64,000 bases of DNA from Nannochloropsis oceanica (GCA_004519485.1 CP038114.1:633501-697500), one strand, 5' to 3'. Shown: positions 21,835 through 32,780, counted from the first letter of the stretch. The notes: generated by a model from the sequence alone, not told the origin. A program made the numbers and translations.

Positions 21835-22370
21835 ATGATCAATCTAAAAGTATGCATGCAATTGAACAGAGGAGTCCATTTCTCCCTCCCTCGCTTCCTC
21901 CCTCCGGTAACCTGACCCAAACTATTGGACGACCCGGGTCTGATTTGGCAGCCCGGGTATTCTGCGGACCGTGTGCAAAAATAATTCTAGACGAGGCATA
22001 AACAGGAAAGATGGAAAAATGGAAAAGAAGAGGTAATGAGGATGAGTATGTGAGCAGTCGAAATGATTGTGCGCTGTTGTTTTTGGAGGGGGGCTTGAAA
22101 TTAACTCATCCCTTCTCACCCCCTTAACTAGGTTGACCCGGGGCGCCTCAAAATTAGCTAGACCCGGGTAAACACCTCAGACCCATCGACCGACACTTCT
22201 CCACGAAGTCTTTTATCCTTTTCATGGAATTAGCAGGATTACCTCAGATACAAAGTAGCGAATATTCGAACCAATTTGACAGCTCAATTTTCGAAGTACT
22301 TCTCACTGTTCCCTTCATTCTAAACCTTATTGACATATGAGACCCTATGCACCGCTGTGGGTAATTGACG
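21835..22370. other. Intergenic with a short dispersed repeat
   Basis: 21940-22180 contains CAGCCCGGGT and GACGAGGCATAAA motifs also found near 59390-59450 and a self-complementary GACCCGGG pair (about 22135 and 22170). No gene seen. Confidence 0.45.
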
Positions 22371-22995
22371 GAGAAAGGAGTATAGTGGACGTGTTAACTG
22401 ACTGAAGAATCGTTTTGGTATTCGTACGAAGGCCACAAAGAGTGGAAATGACAGGAGGGCTGGTGCTGGACGAGTCTATGTTTCTGGAGGGAAATGTCTT
22501 CAATGACGACCGCTCTGATTTCAAGACAAAGAACCACAAATTCCCTGCAAAGGCACTCCTTCAGAGGAACTTTTGGGTGTCATGTGCGTCGCGAGCCAGT
22601 CCCAACAGTGGCGATGTGGTGCACAATCACCTGGGGAAAGACATGCACCACATGGTCCCGACGATGGAGGCGGGGAAGACTATTAAGAGGTGGCCATGCT
22701 TCCACGGGATAATGGACTTGACGGGCGAGACGGACACACAATGTCTTCGATAGTGAAGCAGCAGCTTGACCCGCAGGAGAAGAATTGCATAAAAGTGAGG
22801 GTGCAGCACAAGGAGATGAGTTACCCTGATGCTTTCGAGGCCTTCAAAGTAAGCGACATGTTGAAGGGCCATGTGGAGGCAAACGAGATTTCAACTTCCC
22901 TTTTCACCTTCTCCTGGTTCTTAACCAACAAATCATTTCAGATCATTTCAGGTCAATAACCCTCGTCGCAACCCCTCACAGAAAACTCATTGTCT

Positions 22996-23556
22996 GCAAG
23001 CCACGCGGCTGAGGGTAATAGCATGCATATGCACAAGGCATGCCTGTCTGCTGCAGAATTGCCGGAAGCGGGGCCCGATGAATCTCCTACACTGCCGGGT
23101 GCAAAGGTCTTTCACCACGGCAACCTCTTATCTCTCCCCTCTTTCCCACATCCAATGAGGTGCAATGGCCTGGGCCATGTCTTTGGTCAAAAAGTAGCAG
23201 GATGTATCGACGAGAAAGTCGTTTCATGCGAGTATGATGTGGCTCATATTTTCCAGGGATTCGCAATTATCAAATGTTAGAAAGGTGCCTTTGGTGTCCA
23301 GAATCTTGCGCAGCGAGAATGTCAAGTCTAATTTTTCTTGTACGAGGAGATTGTGCAGAAGTTCCAGATGGTCGGGTTCGTTGAAATTATCCTCGTCTAG
23401 GTACGCGATGTAGTCGTAGTTTAAAAGCATGGCCATGCTCGCGTAGATGCGGTGACCCAGCCATCCGTCGGCACCAGCTGGGAAAGGCAATACCATGACA
23501 TGGAGTGGCATTTTATGATTTAACCTTGGCCATAAGCCTTGACCTTTGGGAACCAA
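22996..23556 (-). pseudogene. Glycosyltransferase (GT-A) remnant, copy 2
   Basis: Second copy of the remnant at 18250-18810, with the same LDEDN motif and the same stop and frame change. The identical lesions show that decay preceded the duplication. Confidence 0.65.
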
Positions 23557-23615
23557 AGGTCTTATCCCATCATCACTTGAGAATCAAACTTCCTGGTATA
23601 ACTCACTCCTGAATC

Positions 23616-23971
23616 ATCAAAGCGCGAAGCGCGTTAATCGATACAAAAACACCAAAAATAACATAAACCGTACGGACTATACAGAAAGATATGTAAGTTT
23701 TTTGCTCTTTTTACTTTTAAATCACCATAACGAGCCTTGTCACCGGCATAAAGACATCTATTCTATCATATTTTGAGCACCAAAATAAGCCCGCCCCGCA
23801 TGACGGGGAAGCTGCCGGCATCAGTCCCACTCGTTGGTGCGGGATGACCGGCAGCCAAAGGAGCGGCTTGTTTAGAGCGGGATGGCGTCATCGTCCCGCG
23901 AAAACGCCAGAGGCCTGGTACCGGCAGCTTCCCCGTCATGCGGGCGGGCTTATTTTGGTGCTTAAAATATG
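23616..23971. mobile_element. Foldback MITE inside duplication copy 2
   Basis: Duplicate of the element at 18870-19225. Confidence 0.7.
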
Positions 23972-24081
23972 ATAGAAGGAGATGTCTTGCGACGTTGAAG
24001 AAGATGATGCGTCTAGTAAAACAAATGGAAGAAGGAAATGAAGTCTGGATGAAAGAGCAGCGTCCTCCACCAGCATTGCGT

Positions 24082-24697
24082 GCTGCACCTCGAAGCCCTC
24101 GACAAAGCAAGTACCGGACCTCTGTGCGACATCACGCCCAACAATGACAAGGCTCACATATTCCTCGCCACTGGCCTCATCCCCTTTGACGAGATCTCCA
24201 CCTTATAGTCAACAAAGTTCACCCGGACCTTGCACATGTTCCCTTCGGTGGAAAGGTCGTCGTTCTCTCGGGAGATCTCCTCCGCCGAATCCTCTCAGTG
24301 GCCCGAGACGACGATCAAAATGCTTCTGTGCGCGCTTCCCTCATTTGCGACCCTCTCGGGTCCTCTCGCTCTCAAGAGCGCCACGTATTGACCGTGGGCA
24401 AAACCCGATGAAGGCATGTAGATTGCTACCTTTTTGGAATGTCTGCCTCTGGAGTTTGTTTACGACCCGCCTTCCCCCCAAAAAACGCACTCTTTTTCTT
24501 TTGGTCTTCCCCTGCTTCTCCACACACTCACAACACCATTACACAAGTCGCTCCCCCAGGTTTGCACCTGAAGTACATCCTCCCCCTTTAATTCCTCCTT
24601 CATCCATATTCTCTTTTCCTATGACTTACACAACAAATACTTATACACAACCCTGGCTGCCCACAGGGCCGGCGTACCCGGTCGTACTTTAGATTAC
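24082..24697. mobile_element. Helitron helicase scraps and 3' end, duplicate
   Basis: Duplicate of 19336-19951, again with the helicase C-terminus inverted relative to the 3' UTR. Confidence 0.6.
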
Positions 24698-26320
24698 GTA
24701 CGTCATGCGGGCGGGCTTATTTTGGTGCTTAAAATATGATAGAAGGAGATGTCTTGCGACGTTGAAGAAGATGATGCGTCTAGTAAAACAAATGGAAGAA
24801 GGAAATGAAGTCTGGATGAAAGAGCAGCGTCCTCCACCAGCATTGCGGCGGGAAGGGGGATGTCCCTTTGACCATTGCGTGGATGTCGGAGCGTCCATCC
24901 CTTTATGGGGCAGAACGACGGGATGACTGCGGTCAAGCAGCTGGGGGAGCTCACCATGTGCAGGAAGAATATGGACGGCATGCGCTCCTGGGCCTGCTAC
25001 GACAGGACGTGCCCGGAATGCAAGGACAAGTTGTACATCGAGGGTTGTCCTGTCCAGCACAGCGAGAGCGGGATCACTAAGTGGTTCAAGAAGGTGAGGA
25101 AGGCGATGGAAGCACGAGCAAGCGGCGCCGATGGAACAGTGGAGGGAGGGAACAAGAGATGTGCTGGCTGGATGAGCAGTACACAGGTACTCTCCGGGAG
25201 TACATGGAGGAGATGCGGAGGGAGACTGCTCGATTCGGGAGGCACTGGCGCATGCATGTGTCCCAACAAAAAGCCTACAAACGCATGGGGGAGGAAGATA
25301 CAATGGTGCCGGGGAAGCTCTACACAATCATGGACTTTGCCATGAATTACTCGAGTATTTTGCCGAGAATCAGACGACTTTGCTGCCGGTTGTGGTGTGG
25401 TTTCTGGCCCCGACGGGACGTGCCAGAAAGTTAAAGATGCAGCAGCATTCCCGCATGTACCTCAGCACGGACCGCCGGCACTCCAACAATTTGGTGCAAA
25501 ATATGCTGGACAATTCGTTGGCGCACCTCAAGGAGGTCACGAGGGAGCCAGCGGCAGGGGTGGAGGAGTGTGCAATGCGGCGGCTCTCCGTATGGAGCGA
25601 CTGGTGTAAGGGGCATTTTAAGAAAGGGTAGCAGAAGAGGAAATCGTTGGGTCTGGTGAAGGACAAACTATTCAACCTTGAGGGCACCGAGCACCATTTC
25701 TTCGCCAGCTGCCACGGTAAGGGTCCTTGCGATGGGTTGAGAGGGTGGACAAAGACGTTCCTGTGGGACAATGATATGAAGAAGGGTAACCACCTCGGTA
25801 CTTCCCAGGATGTTTTCAATTGTCCGGTCAAGCACAAATAGTACCACGACAGCGAGGAGTGGGAGGCGGAGACGGGCATCCAGCTGAAGGCGAATTCCCG
25901 CACCTTCGTATTTGTGGAGTTGGTGGGTGTGGACAAGGATGTGGTGAGGGATATGGCGGGGATCAAGTCTCATCATAGCTTTGTGACGTGCGGTGGGTAC
26001 GTTTTGATATTTCCCACCTCCTGCACGTGCCAGCGTTGCAGAAACATGAAATATGATAAGTGCGAGCTTGTGGCGTCGCACTTATCATAGAGGAGGGAAA
26101 CGAATAGTGGACAGACCTGCAGAAATTCGTTCCTGCTATCCAGGAGAAGCGCATCACCTTTGGTTCCCTGTTTGTGTAGGGGTGGGCTGTAATGGCCAAA
26201 TGCGACGTGGACTATTGAGTGCTGATGCTAGCGGACGTGGACCAGCGCAAAGCATATTCGGAGGACAAGCCCAAGAACTGGACATGTCTTGGGACAAAGC
26301 TACGATATGCGGTCAATTTG
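24698..26320 (+). mobile_element. K transposon, copy 3 (longest)
   Basis: Starts in MITE-derived sequence and then has coding text on the plus strand: CDHCVD, VHPFMGQNDGMTAVKQLG, MCRKNMDGMRSWACYDRT, CPECKDKLYIEGCPVQHSES (about 24860-25080), a helical segment YMEEMRRETARFGRHW, then KLYTIMDFAMNYS (first Asp codon at 25333), DRRHSNNLVQNMLDNSLAH, VWSDWCKGHFKK (Asp at 25599) and HHFFASCHGKGPCDGLRGW (Asp at 25731). Similar DFAENY / SDGxxSQFKN / FFATSHGKGPCDG signatures occur in uncharacterised animal and protist transposon proteins; I read the three Asp as a possible DDE/D triad. The tail has CTCQRCRNMKYDKC. A frameshift near 25150, further frame changes and stops make this copy inactive. Confidence 0.65.
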
Positions 26321-26901
26321 GGTGAATTTGGTAGTGGGTGTGATGAGCACTGGTCACTGGCGCACAACAAAAAACAGTGCGCAGCGGGAAGCATCGAACA
26401 AAGAGCAGACGATCAAGTCGCGGAATGACCCGGAGAAAAATCAGATACGACCCGTGGAAAAGAAAGTATATACATGTGGTGTCACCAATTACCCTCCAGG
26501 ACTTAGGAGTAGGTATCAAGGACCTTATCTAGAATTGATCGTAATAGGTTCATTCAGATTGAGTTCACAGAGGTGATGGCCGCCTGGCAACAACTCTGGA
26601 AGAACCCTGGAACCACACTAATAGTTAACAACTGGTCGAACACCATTTAAGGGATTTCGTGCACGAAATCTCGAGAGAATGCTCTTGAGAGTGAAGAGCA
26701 TGTTCGATGGTTCTATTTCTTGTCTGCCAAAGAGGCTGCTGATTGCTCTGAAAAAGAATCAAATAGCTGACAAGATTATCCTTGCTAGCATTTACTCAGC
26801 CCATATTTCAATCCTGCACGCCCGGACTCTCCAATTCTTCGGCCATGCAGCCAGTAGCTCGAAGCAATGGGCATTCTTCATTGAGATGCCGATTCCGCAC
26901 T
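26321..26901. other. Intergenic, no confident gene
   Basis: A 79-codon open frame at 26679-26915 (LLRVKSMFDGSISCLPKRLL) shows no recognisable family. No RNA gene seen. Confidence 0.4.
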
Positions 26902-28129
26902 TCAAAATGGATTAGCAGGAAAACGGGTGTCTAACTCCGCCTGCCCTGGTTCATCAAACGCCGAGAAGATCTCCTTCTTGCGACCTATGAAATAATAACC
27001 AGATTCTTCAAATCCTCTGGCTTTTGCGAAGCTTGTGTGATGGTCGCCTATGTACAGGGTATCAAACATTCGCAAAAAATGCTGTAAAAACACGCGCTTC
27101 ACACGAATGGGATGAAGAAGCGCGGAGCCCAGCACCAGCGCGTCCTTGTCCGGGTCATCGAAGTAACGCTCTCCGAACACTAAGATCCCGCCGGGCTTCA
27201 AAGCGCTATACACGGCCGTGAGGAAGTCGATGGCACTGAACACATGTTCGATGACATTAATAGCCACAACTGTATCAAAAAATTCCGTAGCAGGCAGCTC
27301 TTCCACCGGTAAGGAGAGCAAATTTACCCGCTGACCATGAATGGTATTATCTTTGTAGATACAGTTATCCAAAGCTAAGTACCGAAAGATGTTGGGTTCT
27401 GCCAGATAGATATTTTTGATGCGCACGTTGTTTCGAACATTAAGAATATTGTTGGTCTGTGTGTATGGGCCAGCGCCAATTTCAAGGTAATTACCCAAGT
27501 CTGAAGAAAGCGCTGCGAAGGCTCCTAACCCTTCCGCATGCTCAGGATTTCGGTCGTCCGGTCCCATCTTTTCCAAATTCCTTCCAGATGGCATACTCTA
27601 TGTCGGATACTCTTTCCCAGCTGGATTTGGGGACTTGAATGATGCCGGCATCCTCCTGCCAATAACAAAATATGCCGCAGCTGAGAGGATCTTTCTCGGC
27701 GATGTGGCACGCTTCAACAGGGTACTCCTGAACCGGTTTCTCCTGGACCTCTTTCAAAGTATGAAATACAGGGCAATGGTCTCCTGTAAGCAACCAATCG
27801 GCTGTGCGAATGTTTTGACAACCGCTGCCGGTACGTCCTGGCAAACAGAAACATTTGCCTAGGAAGCATTTCTCCATGGGGCCGCACTTGCCGTTGCATG
27901 TCAACAAATATTTGTAATCAAGACTTGCCGCAACATCGTCCCTGAGACCGTGCAATTCAGTCGTTAAAAGGACCTTTTCTCTATCTTGATGCCAGTGTAA
28001 CAAGCTCACTGCCACGAGGAGACTCAGAAACGAATTGATTTTTAGCCACCTACGTAGATGATAGGCATTGAACCATCTGTCCGATTTTTCCATGAGCAAC
28101 GCGAGAGAGCACCCGACAAAGGGCGACAA
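26902..28129 (-). pseudogene. EGF-like plus SAM methyltransferase gene with one frame break
   Basis: Two overlapping minus-strand frames form one protein. The first (28129-27542) has a membrane anchor (about residues 31-46, INSFLSLLVAVSLLHW), an EGF-like cysteine set (CNGKCGPMEKCFLGKCFCLP then GRTGSGCQ), then CHIAEKDPLSCG and SSWERVSDIEYAIWKEFG. The second (27594-26902) carries on with DDRNPEHAEGLGAFAALSSD, LGNYLEIGAGPYTQ (motif I), VVAINVIEHV and ALKPGGILVFGERYF, a Methyltransf_11/23 fold. The text reads naturally across a one-base shift near 27560-27570, so this is a single host gene of about 420 codons with a base gain or loss (real or a sequencing error). A type II secretory-pathway enzyme is likely; substrate unknown. 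Confidence 0.7.
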
Positions 28130-28862
28130 CTGAGGCCGGGACGCTTGGAATGTGTAGAGAGGTGTGAAGATCCCAATAATTTATGTGAAAGTAAATGCGT
28201 GAGGCGTCCTGCAGAAACTGTCTGGACATAATTCACATCAGTGTGTGAGATTGATTTCTATTGTATGATCGAACCGCATTACTTGATGGAAACCTGTCCT
28301 CTATACAGACATTGATTCGCACTAGTGACACAAAGCATCATTAAAATTGCACAAATTCAAGATCTCGATACCGGAAGATGTATGTTTGGGTCCGATGCTA
28401 TTGGACAGAGAATTCTTTGCAAGTAGATATGATTTAAACTACAAAGCTGGGCACATCGATTCATTTAGATCCCTGACCAACATATAGGGCGAATCGCATA
28501 GTCACAACAATACCAAAATGACATAACACGTACGCATTATACACAAGAGTTTTCTATTTGCTCCCATTTTTCTTCATTTTTTAGTTCTGTTACATAATAC
28601 GTGAGTTGCCCTCAGCATGATGATCAATACATCTATCACGCAGTGAGCACCAAAAAAAGCCTTCCCCGGGTCACAAGGAACATGCCTGCAAAATCGACGG
28701 GATTTATGATGTTGAAATTATGGTAACATATCATAGCATTCATTCAATTTTCCCAATGATATGCACTGCAATTGTACCAATGCGCTTTCTTTCGGGGACT
28801 CATTTACGGATGTAGCTTTTAAGTTTAATGAAGTCAAATTGCGATGACATGTTTAGATATTA
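28130..28862. other. Intergenic with a worn MITE half
   Basis: 28515-28690 shows ATAACACGTACGCATTATAC, a T-rich run and CACCAAAAAAAGCCTTCCCC, a diverged left half of the foldback MITE. No gene seen elsewhere. Confidence 0.5.
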
Positions 28863-29285
28863 CTGGCGGGCCCGCCATGTGGGCAGCCAGGGGTGTGTAT
28901 TTGTTGTGTGAGTCTTAAGACAAAAGAGGGGTGGGTGGAGAATAAACTAAAGGGGAAGCATGTACGCCAGGTGCACACCTGAGGTAGTGACTCCTGTAAT
29001 GATGTATGTATGTGTGAAGAAGGAGGCAAAGACCGAGAGCGAAAGATTCCGTTTCGGATGTTGTCATCTTTTCTTTTTTGGAAGGTTAACAAATCGCAGG
29101 GTCAGAGCTTCCAAGAAGTCGCAATCTACTTGCTGTCCCCTCTCGCTTTCGAGAGCGCGACGTAGAGTTGACCTTGGGCAAAAACATGGGACGGCAAGTG
29201 GATTGCGACTTCTTGGACACTCTGACCCTGCGATTTGTTGACCTCCAAAATGTTTTTAGGTGTTGCTGTGCGCTGTTGTGGTAGT

Positions 29286-30961
29286 CTATACTTCCATCAT
29301 GTCTTCCGGTTGCTGTGGTAGTGACTGTGGCGGTTTCATGTACATGAACACTTGCTTAGAGACTACATTTGGTGTGGCAAGTCTGGGAGCGGGAGGGGGC
29401 TGGCCGTGGAGAGGAGGGTGGGTGACCATCATGGTGATGTTGGTGGGGTCTCCTATTCTCGAAAGCGCGACATAGAGCTGACCGTGGGCAAATACTGGGG
29501 ACGGCAAGTAGATTGCGACCTTTTGGAAGGACTGTCTCTGGAATTTGTTTATGGTCATGGCGAAGGCAGGCCGGACCGGGTACTGACCTCGGCGGAGGAT
29601 GAAAGGTACGCCCTTGGTGTCGTCGTTGGTGTGCATGTGGATCCTGGGAAGGTAGACAACTTGACCCACGTGGATCCCCGTCAGAATTTTGGCCTCGATG
29701 ACGCGAGGAGAAAGATGCAGGATGAGCAAACGTGTCCCATTGGCAAGGCCTTGAACCGGGTCTGCGTTCCGCAACAGGATGATAGGTATGTCCACTTTTA
29801 GCCGTAGTTGATGCGGGGCGAAGCCGGGCGGGTTCTTGGAGTTTAAGAGCTCCGTGGGGTAAGCACCCTCGTTCTCGTCCTGCGCTAGCCTGTCTGCTGA
29901 GAGATAAGTCTTTTTTTCTCCGGGGAAAAACTGGACGGCGTGGTCGCTCGAGGCGTCAACGTCCCTGTTCTTGGGGATGAGGATGGCGCGATCAATGAGA
30001 TTTTTTACCGTTGTATTGCGCGCATCATTGAAGTCCCCGTAGACGTGGTCGAGGAGCCGAATGGGGTCGTAGTTCAGCTCTGGCGGAGAGCGCATGAAAG
30101 GGGGCATGATATACTCCAACTGAGATGGAGGCGGAGGCGGGGTGGCATGAGGGGTACCTACAGTTGAAGGGGGTGGGAGTGCCCGTCCTTCCCCGACCGC
30201 GAGGAGGTCCGCAATCCATGGGAGAAGGGTCGAATCCTGGCCCGCGCATGCGCCGCACGAGTACGCATTTTTTTTTCTCCTCCAGGGTAAGGACGCGGAT
30301 GCGTTGCTAGAGAGGGCTGCAAATCAGAGAAACGCGCACGGTAGCATTTGGGTCATCGTCTCGGACCACTGAGAGGATTGGGAGGAGATCCCCCGAAAAA
30401 ACGACGACATTTCCACCGAAGGGAGGATGTGCAAGGTCCGGGTGAGCCATGAAGGCCATCCGCAGTGCTTCATCGAGGGCCTCGAGGTTGTCCTGGTGTA
30501 GCATAGAGGTCTCGTCAATGAGGATGAGGCGAGTGGCAAGGAATATGCAACCTCTCTCATTGTTGGGCGTGATGTCGCACGATTGGCCAATGGCCTTGTC
30601 CCATGGGGGGCTTGCACCTGGAGTGGAATGTGGTCCCGCCCTCCATGAACAACGCCGCGATGCCTGAGGCGGCCATCGCAAGAGCATTGGCGCCTTGGAA
30701 CCAAACCTGGTTCAGGAGCACTTAATTCAGGTGCGTCTTGCCACATCTCCCGGGGGTATAGATAAAAAACACTCCGGATGGGTGGCGAGCCTGCACAAAT
30801 GCGTCAGCTTCTTGAGGGGTGTGCGGGGACCGTGCAATGGCCTCAGTGACGGCGTCGGTGCGTGTGGGAGGGGTGGGGAGGCCATGTTGCTCGGGGGTGT
30901 TGTCGCGGCCGCAAAGGATACGTTGGAGGTATGATACGAAGGACGACGTCTGGGAGATCAC
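29286..30961 (-). pseudogene. Helitron Pif1-type helicase domain
   Basis: Minus strand from 30961: ADAFVQARHPSGVFFIYTPG then RCGKTHLN (Walker A, about 30760-30737); after a stop and frame change ASGIAALFMEGGTTFHS-type text, ITPNNERGCIFLATRLILID then ETSMLHQDNLEALDEALR (Walker B, near 30510), and GGNVVVFSGDLLPILSVVRD (about 30390). The last 277 codons (30119-29286) are intact: YIMPPFMRSPPELNYDPIRL, PGFAPHQLRLKVDIPIILLR, NGTRLLILHLSPRVIEAKIL, VRPAFAMTINKFQRQSFQKV and QLYVALSRIGDPTNITMMV, ending PQSLPQQPEDMMEV. This matches the Helitron subgroup of Pif1 helicases. At least two breaks upstream. Confidence 0.8.
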
Positions 30962-31611
30962 CAGGTGTTGGTAATATTATTCTCTCGGGCCTCGTCGATC
31001 GCCTGTGCATAAGCACATGCCGCGTTCCTAAATTCGTTGATCAAGGGGTTAATCCTAAACAGGAGTCGTTGCAGTGTCCGAGGTGTGCCAGGTCTGAGGA
31101 TGACCGAACGGTTGGGCCGTGGAGGCATGAGGGCGAGGCGTGCGTCGTGCTGCTCTTGGGTGCTGTCGATTATGTACAGCTATGCAAAGCTGGGCGTGTA
31201 GCCCCGAATTCGGTCTGGTATGAGAGGCCCCATTTTGTGGCAGACCTGTCCATTAATCCTGAAATTTTGGACGCCACCTGTCACTGCTGGCTCGACGTTG
31301 GCTCCTTGCTAGCTCATCGATAGCACCGAGTTGAAAGCGCGGATATTATGGATAATCTGGCGGCCCTCGCGCGTATTGGGGTCGAACAGGTGTTGCATCT
31401 CAAGTGGTGTATCCGGCAATCTGTTAAGGCTCACCCACCCTTTCTTGCAACAAAGGCCTGTGGGATTACGGTCCACAGCCTCATCCGGCCAATTTAGGGA
31501 GCCGCACTGCTGGCAAGCCACTCGAGCACCCAGGTAATGTAGTTGTTGAGCTCCAGAATGGGCGGCTGGGCTGCACGTTACGATAGTCGATAGTCGCATC
31601 GTCATGTTCAT
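30962..31611 (-). pseudogene. Helitron N-terminal zinc-finger and helitron-like N domain
   Basis: Minus strand 31611-31309: VACQQCGSLNWPDEAV then GLCCKKGWVSLNRLPDTPLE and REGRQIIHNIRAFNSVLSMS is the Cys-rich start of Helitron proteins (CxxC...CCxxGKVxLP...FRxNIRxYN). Downstream in another frame: FRINGQVCHKMGPLIPDRIR, FA-stop-LYIIDSTQEQ, LFRINPLINEFRNAACAYAQ, the Helitron_like_N region. The next text, close to Walker A, follows at once, so the Rep catalytic block is deleted. Confidence 0.75.
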
Positions 31612-31674
31612 ATAGTCGTAGCCATCTTAGTTATACACACGATGATTCCAACCGAAAACGATGTTGACGTACAT

Positions 31675-31880
31675 CGTTTTGTTGAGAAAGGAGGAGGGGA
31701 GGAGGAGAGGAGGAGGGGAGGAGGAGGGGAGGAGGAGGGGAGGAGGAGAGGAGGAGGGGAGGAGGAGGAGAGGAGGAGGGGAGGAGGGGAGGAGGGGAGG
31801 AGGAGAAGGGGAGGAGGAGAGGGGGAGAAGGAGAAGGGGAGGAGGAGAAGGGGAGGAGGAGGGGAGGAGGAGGGGGGAGG
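31675..31880. repeat. GGAGGA purine tract, about 200 bases
   Basis: Almost pure G/A on the plus strand, made of GGAGGAGGGG-type units. It ends abruptly at the protease coding segment. Such polypurine tracts can form triplex or G-rich structures. Confidence 0.9.
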
Positions 31881-32687
31881 AGGGCCTTGATTAAAGCGAT
31901 GCTTATCAATTCATGTGTCCCTGTAGAGAAGTATGTCAACCTCACGTCCACCATCAAACTAGGCCCTCCTCCCGATAAATACCAGGGCTTTGGACAAGTC
32001 CAAATAAATAGGGTCTTGAAACTGGGAACCGCTGCGTCTCAGCCGTCCCTGTTTGTCGTGGACTCGAGAGAGACGATGACTGGGGAGGTGCACACGTACA
32101 AGTTCACCGTCCGATCAAATTACGTGCCCCCGACGGGATCTGACACGATGAATAATGCTTTTGAGGCGACATTGGCATGGATAGAACCTGAGGTCTCGCC
32201 GGGGGCTTCCAGGATCGTGTTGCATGATCTCGACCTGGTGGCCAGTCTGGACTCTCAGGGACTTCCTATCAAGAAAAAATACCCCAACAATCTCCAGAAG
32301 CCCGATAATCTGAACGTGCTCGAGAAAATTCGCCTTCCGACCCCGACTCCGGGCGACGTGATTACGGTGAACGTCACGGGAACGTCCATTACGATGACAG
32401 ATAAGCAGGCGTATTCTTTGGTTGCGAGTGGCCCCTTCGTATCTGCCGCGTGGTACTGTCAAGATAATCGGGACCATGTGCCCTGGGAACATGGTGCTTC
32501 GTGGAGAACGGAGCACTGTACTCTGCCGTGCACAGGAAGATTCAAGAAAAGGCCCTTGTGTTGTGAGACACTTGGCGGTCGACGTGGGAGCTCGTTCAGA
32601 GACGGTAATACGTGCCATCCATCTCTGGCAAATGCCTCTAAGTGCTCGGGCCTGACGCCCCCTCAAGAATGTCCACCATCAAACTAG
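31881..32687 (+). pseudogene. Subtilisin-like (S8) protease, C-terminal part only
   Basis: The frame opens ALIKAMLINSCVPV, the usual last helix of an S8 catalytic domain (xKAxLINSAxPV). It continues with GFGQVQINRVLKL, SLFVVDSRETMTGEVHTYKF, FEATLAWIEPEVSPGASRIV, LHDLDLVASLD and YSLVASGPFVSA, the beta-sandwich domain that follows the catalytic domain in many protist and bacterial S8 proteases. A Cys-rich end (WRTEHCTLPCTGRFKKRPLC ... CSGLTPPQECPPS) may be a thrombospondin-1-like repeat. The Asp, His and Ser catalytic parts are absent: upstream is the purine tract. Either a truncated gene or a 3' exon whose earlier exons lie elsewhere. Confidence 0.65.
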
Positions 32688-32780
32688 GCCCTTCTTCAGA
32701 TAAATACCGGGGCTTTGGACACATGTCCAGATGACGAGGGTCTTGATATTGGGAATCGCCGTTCGATCGAATTACTGATA
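32671..32780 (+). repeat. Degenerate partial repeat of the S8 segment
   Basis: TCCACCATCAAACTAGGCCC through GGTCTTGATATTGGGAATCG repeats 31947-32030 with several changes, then skips to CGATCGAATTACTG (like 32112-32124). It begins inside the last codons of the longer copy. Confidence 0.8.

Larger units (their letters stand above)
22371..24697. repeat. 2.33-kb direct duplication, copy 2
   Basis: Repeats 17625-19951. The two copies lie 4746 bases apart with the FkbM gene 20968-21834 between them. At its right end (24697) it joins another MITE/K segment instead of the Helitron leader seen after copy 1. Confidence 0.95.
28863..31620 (-). mobile_element. Helitron, most complete coding copy, 5' end and Rep region missing
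   Basis: 3' end at 28863: reading minus, a hairpin-rich tail GGCGGGCCCGCCAG, then T (CCAG in place of CTAG). The 3' UTR runs to about 29075, followed by an inverted helicase scrap pair (29080-29245) and then the main gene from 29286 up to 31611. No TC-type 5' leader is present at 31620, where GA-rich sequence begins, so the copy is 5'-truncated. The gene lacks the HUH (Rep) nuclease between the N-terminal zinc domain and the helicase, so the element cannot move by itself. Confidence 0.8.

Noticed and set aside
31642-31894. Glu/Arg/Gly-rich frames across the purine tract
   Set aside because: Low-complexity translation of GGAGGA repeats; no support as a protein.
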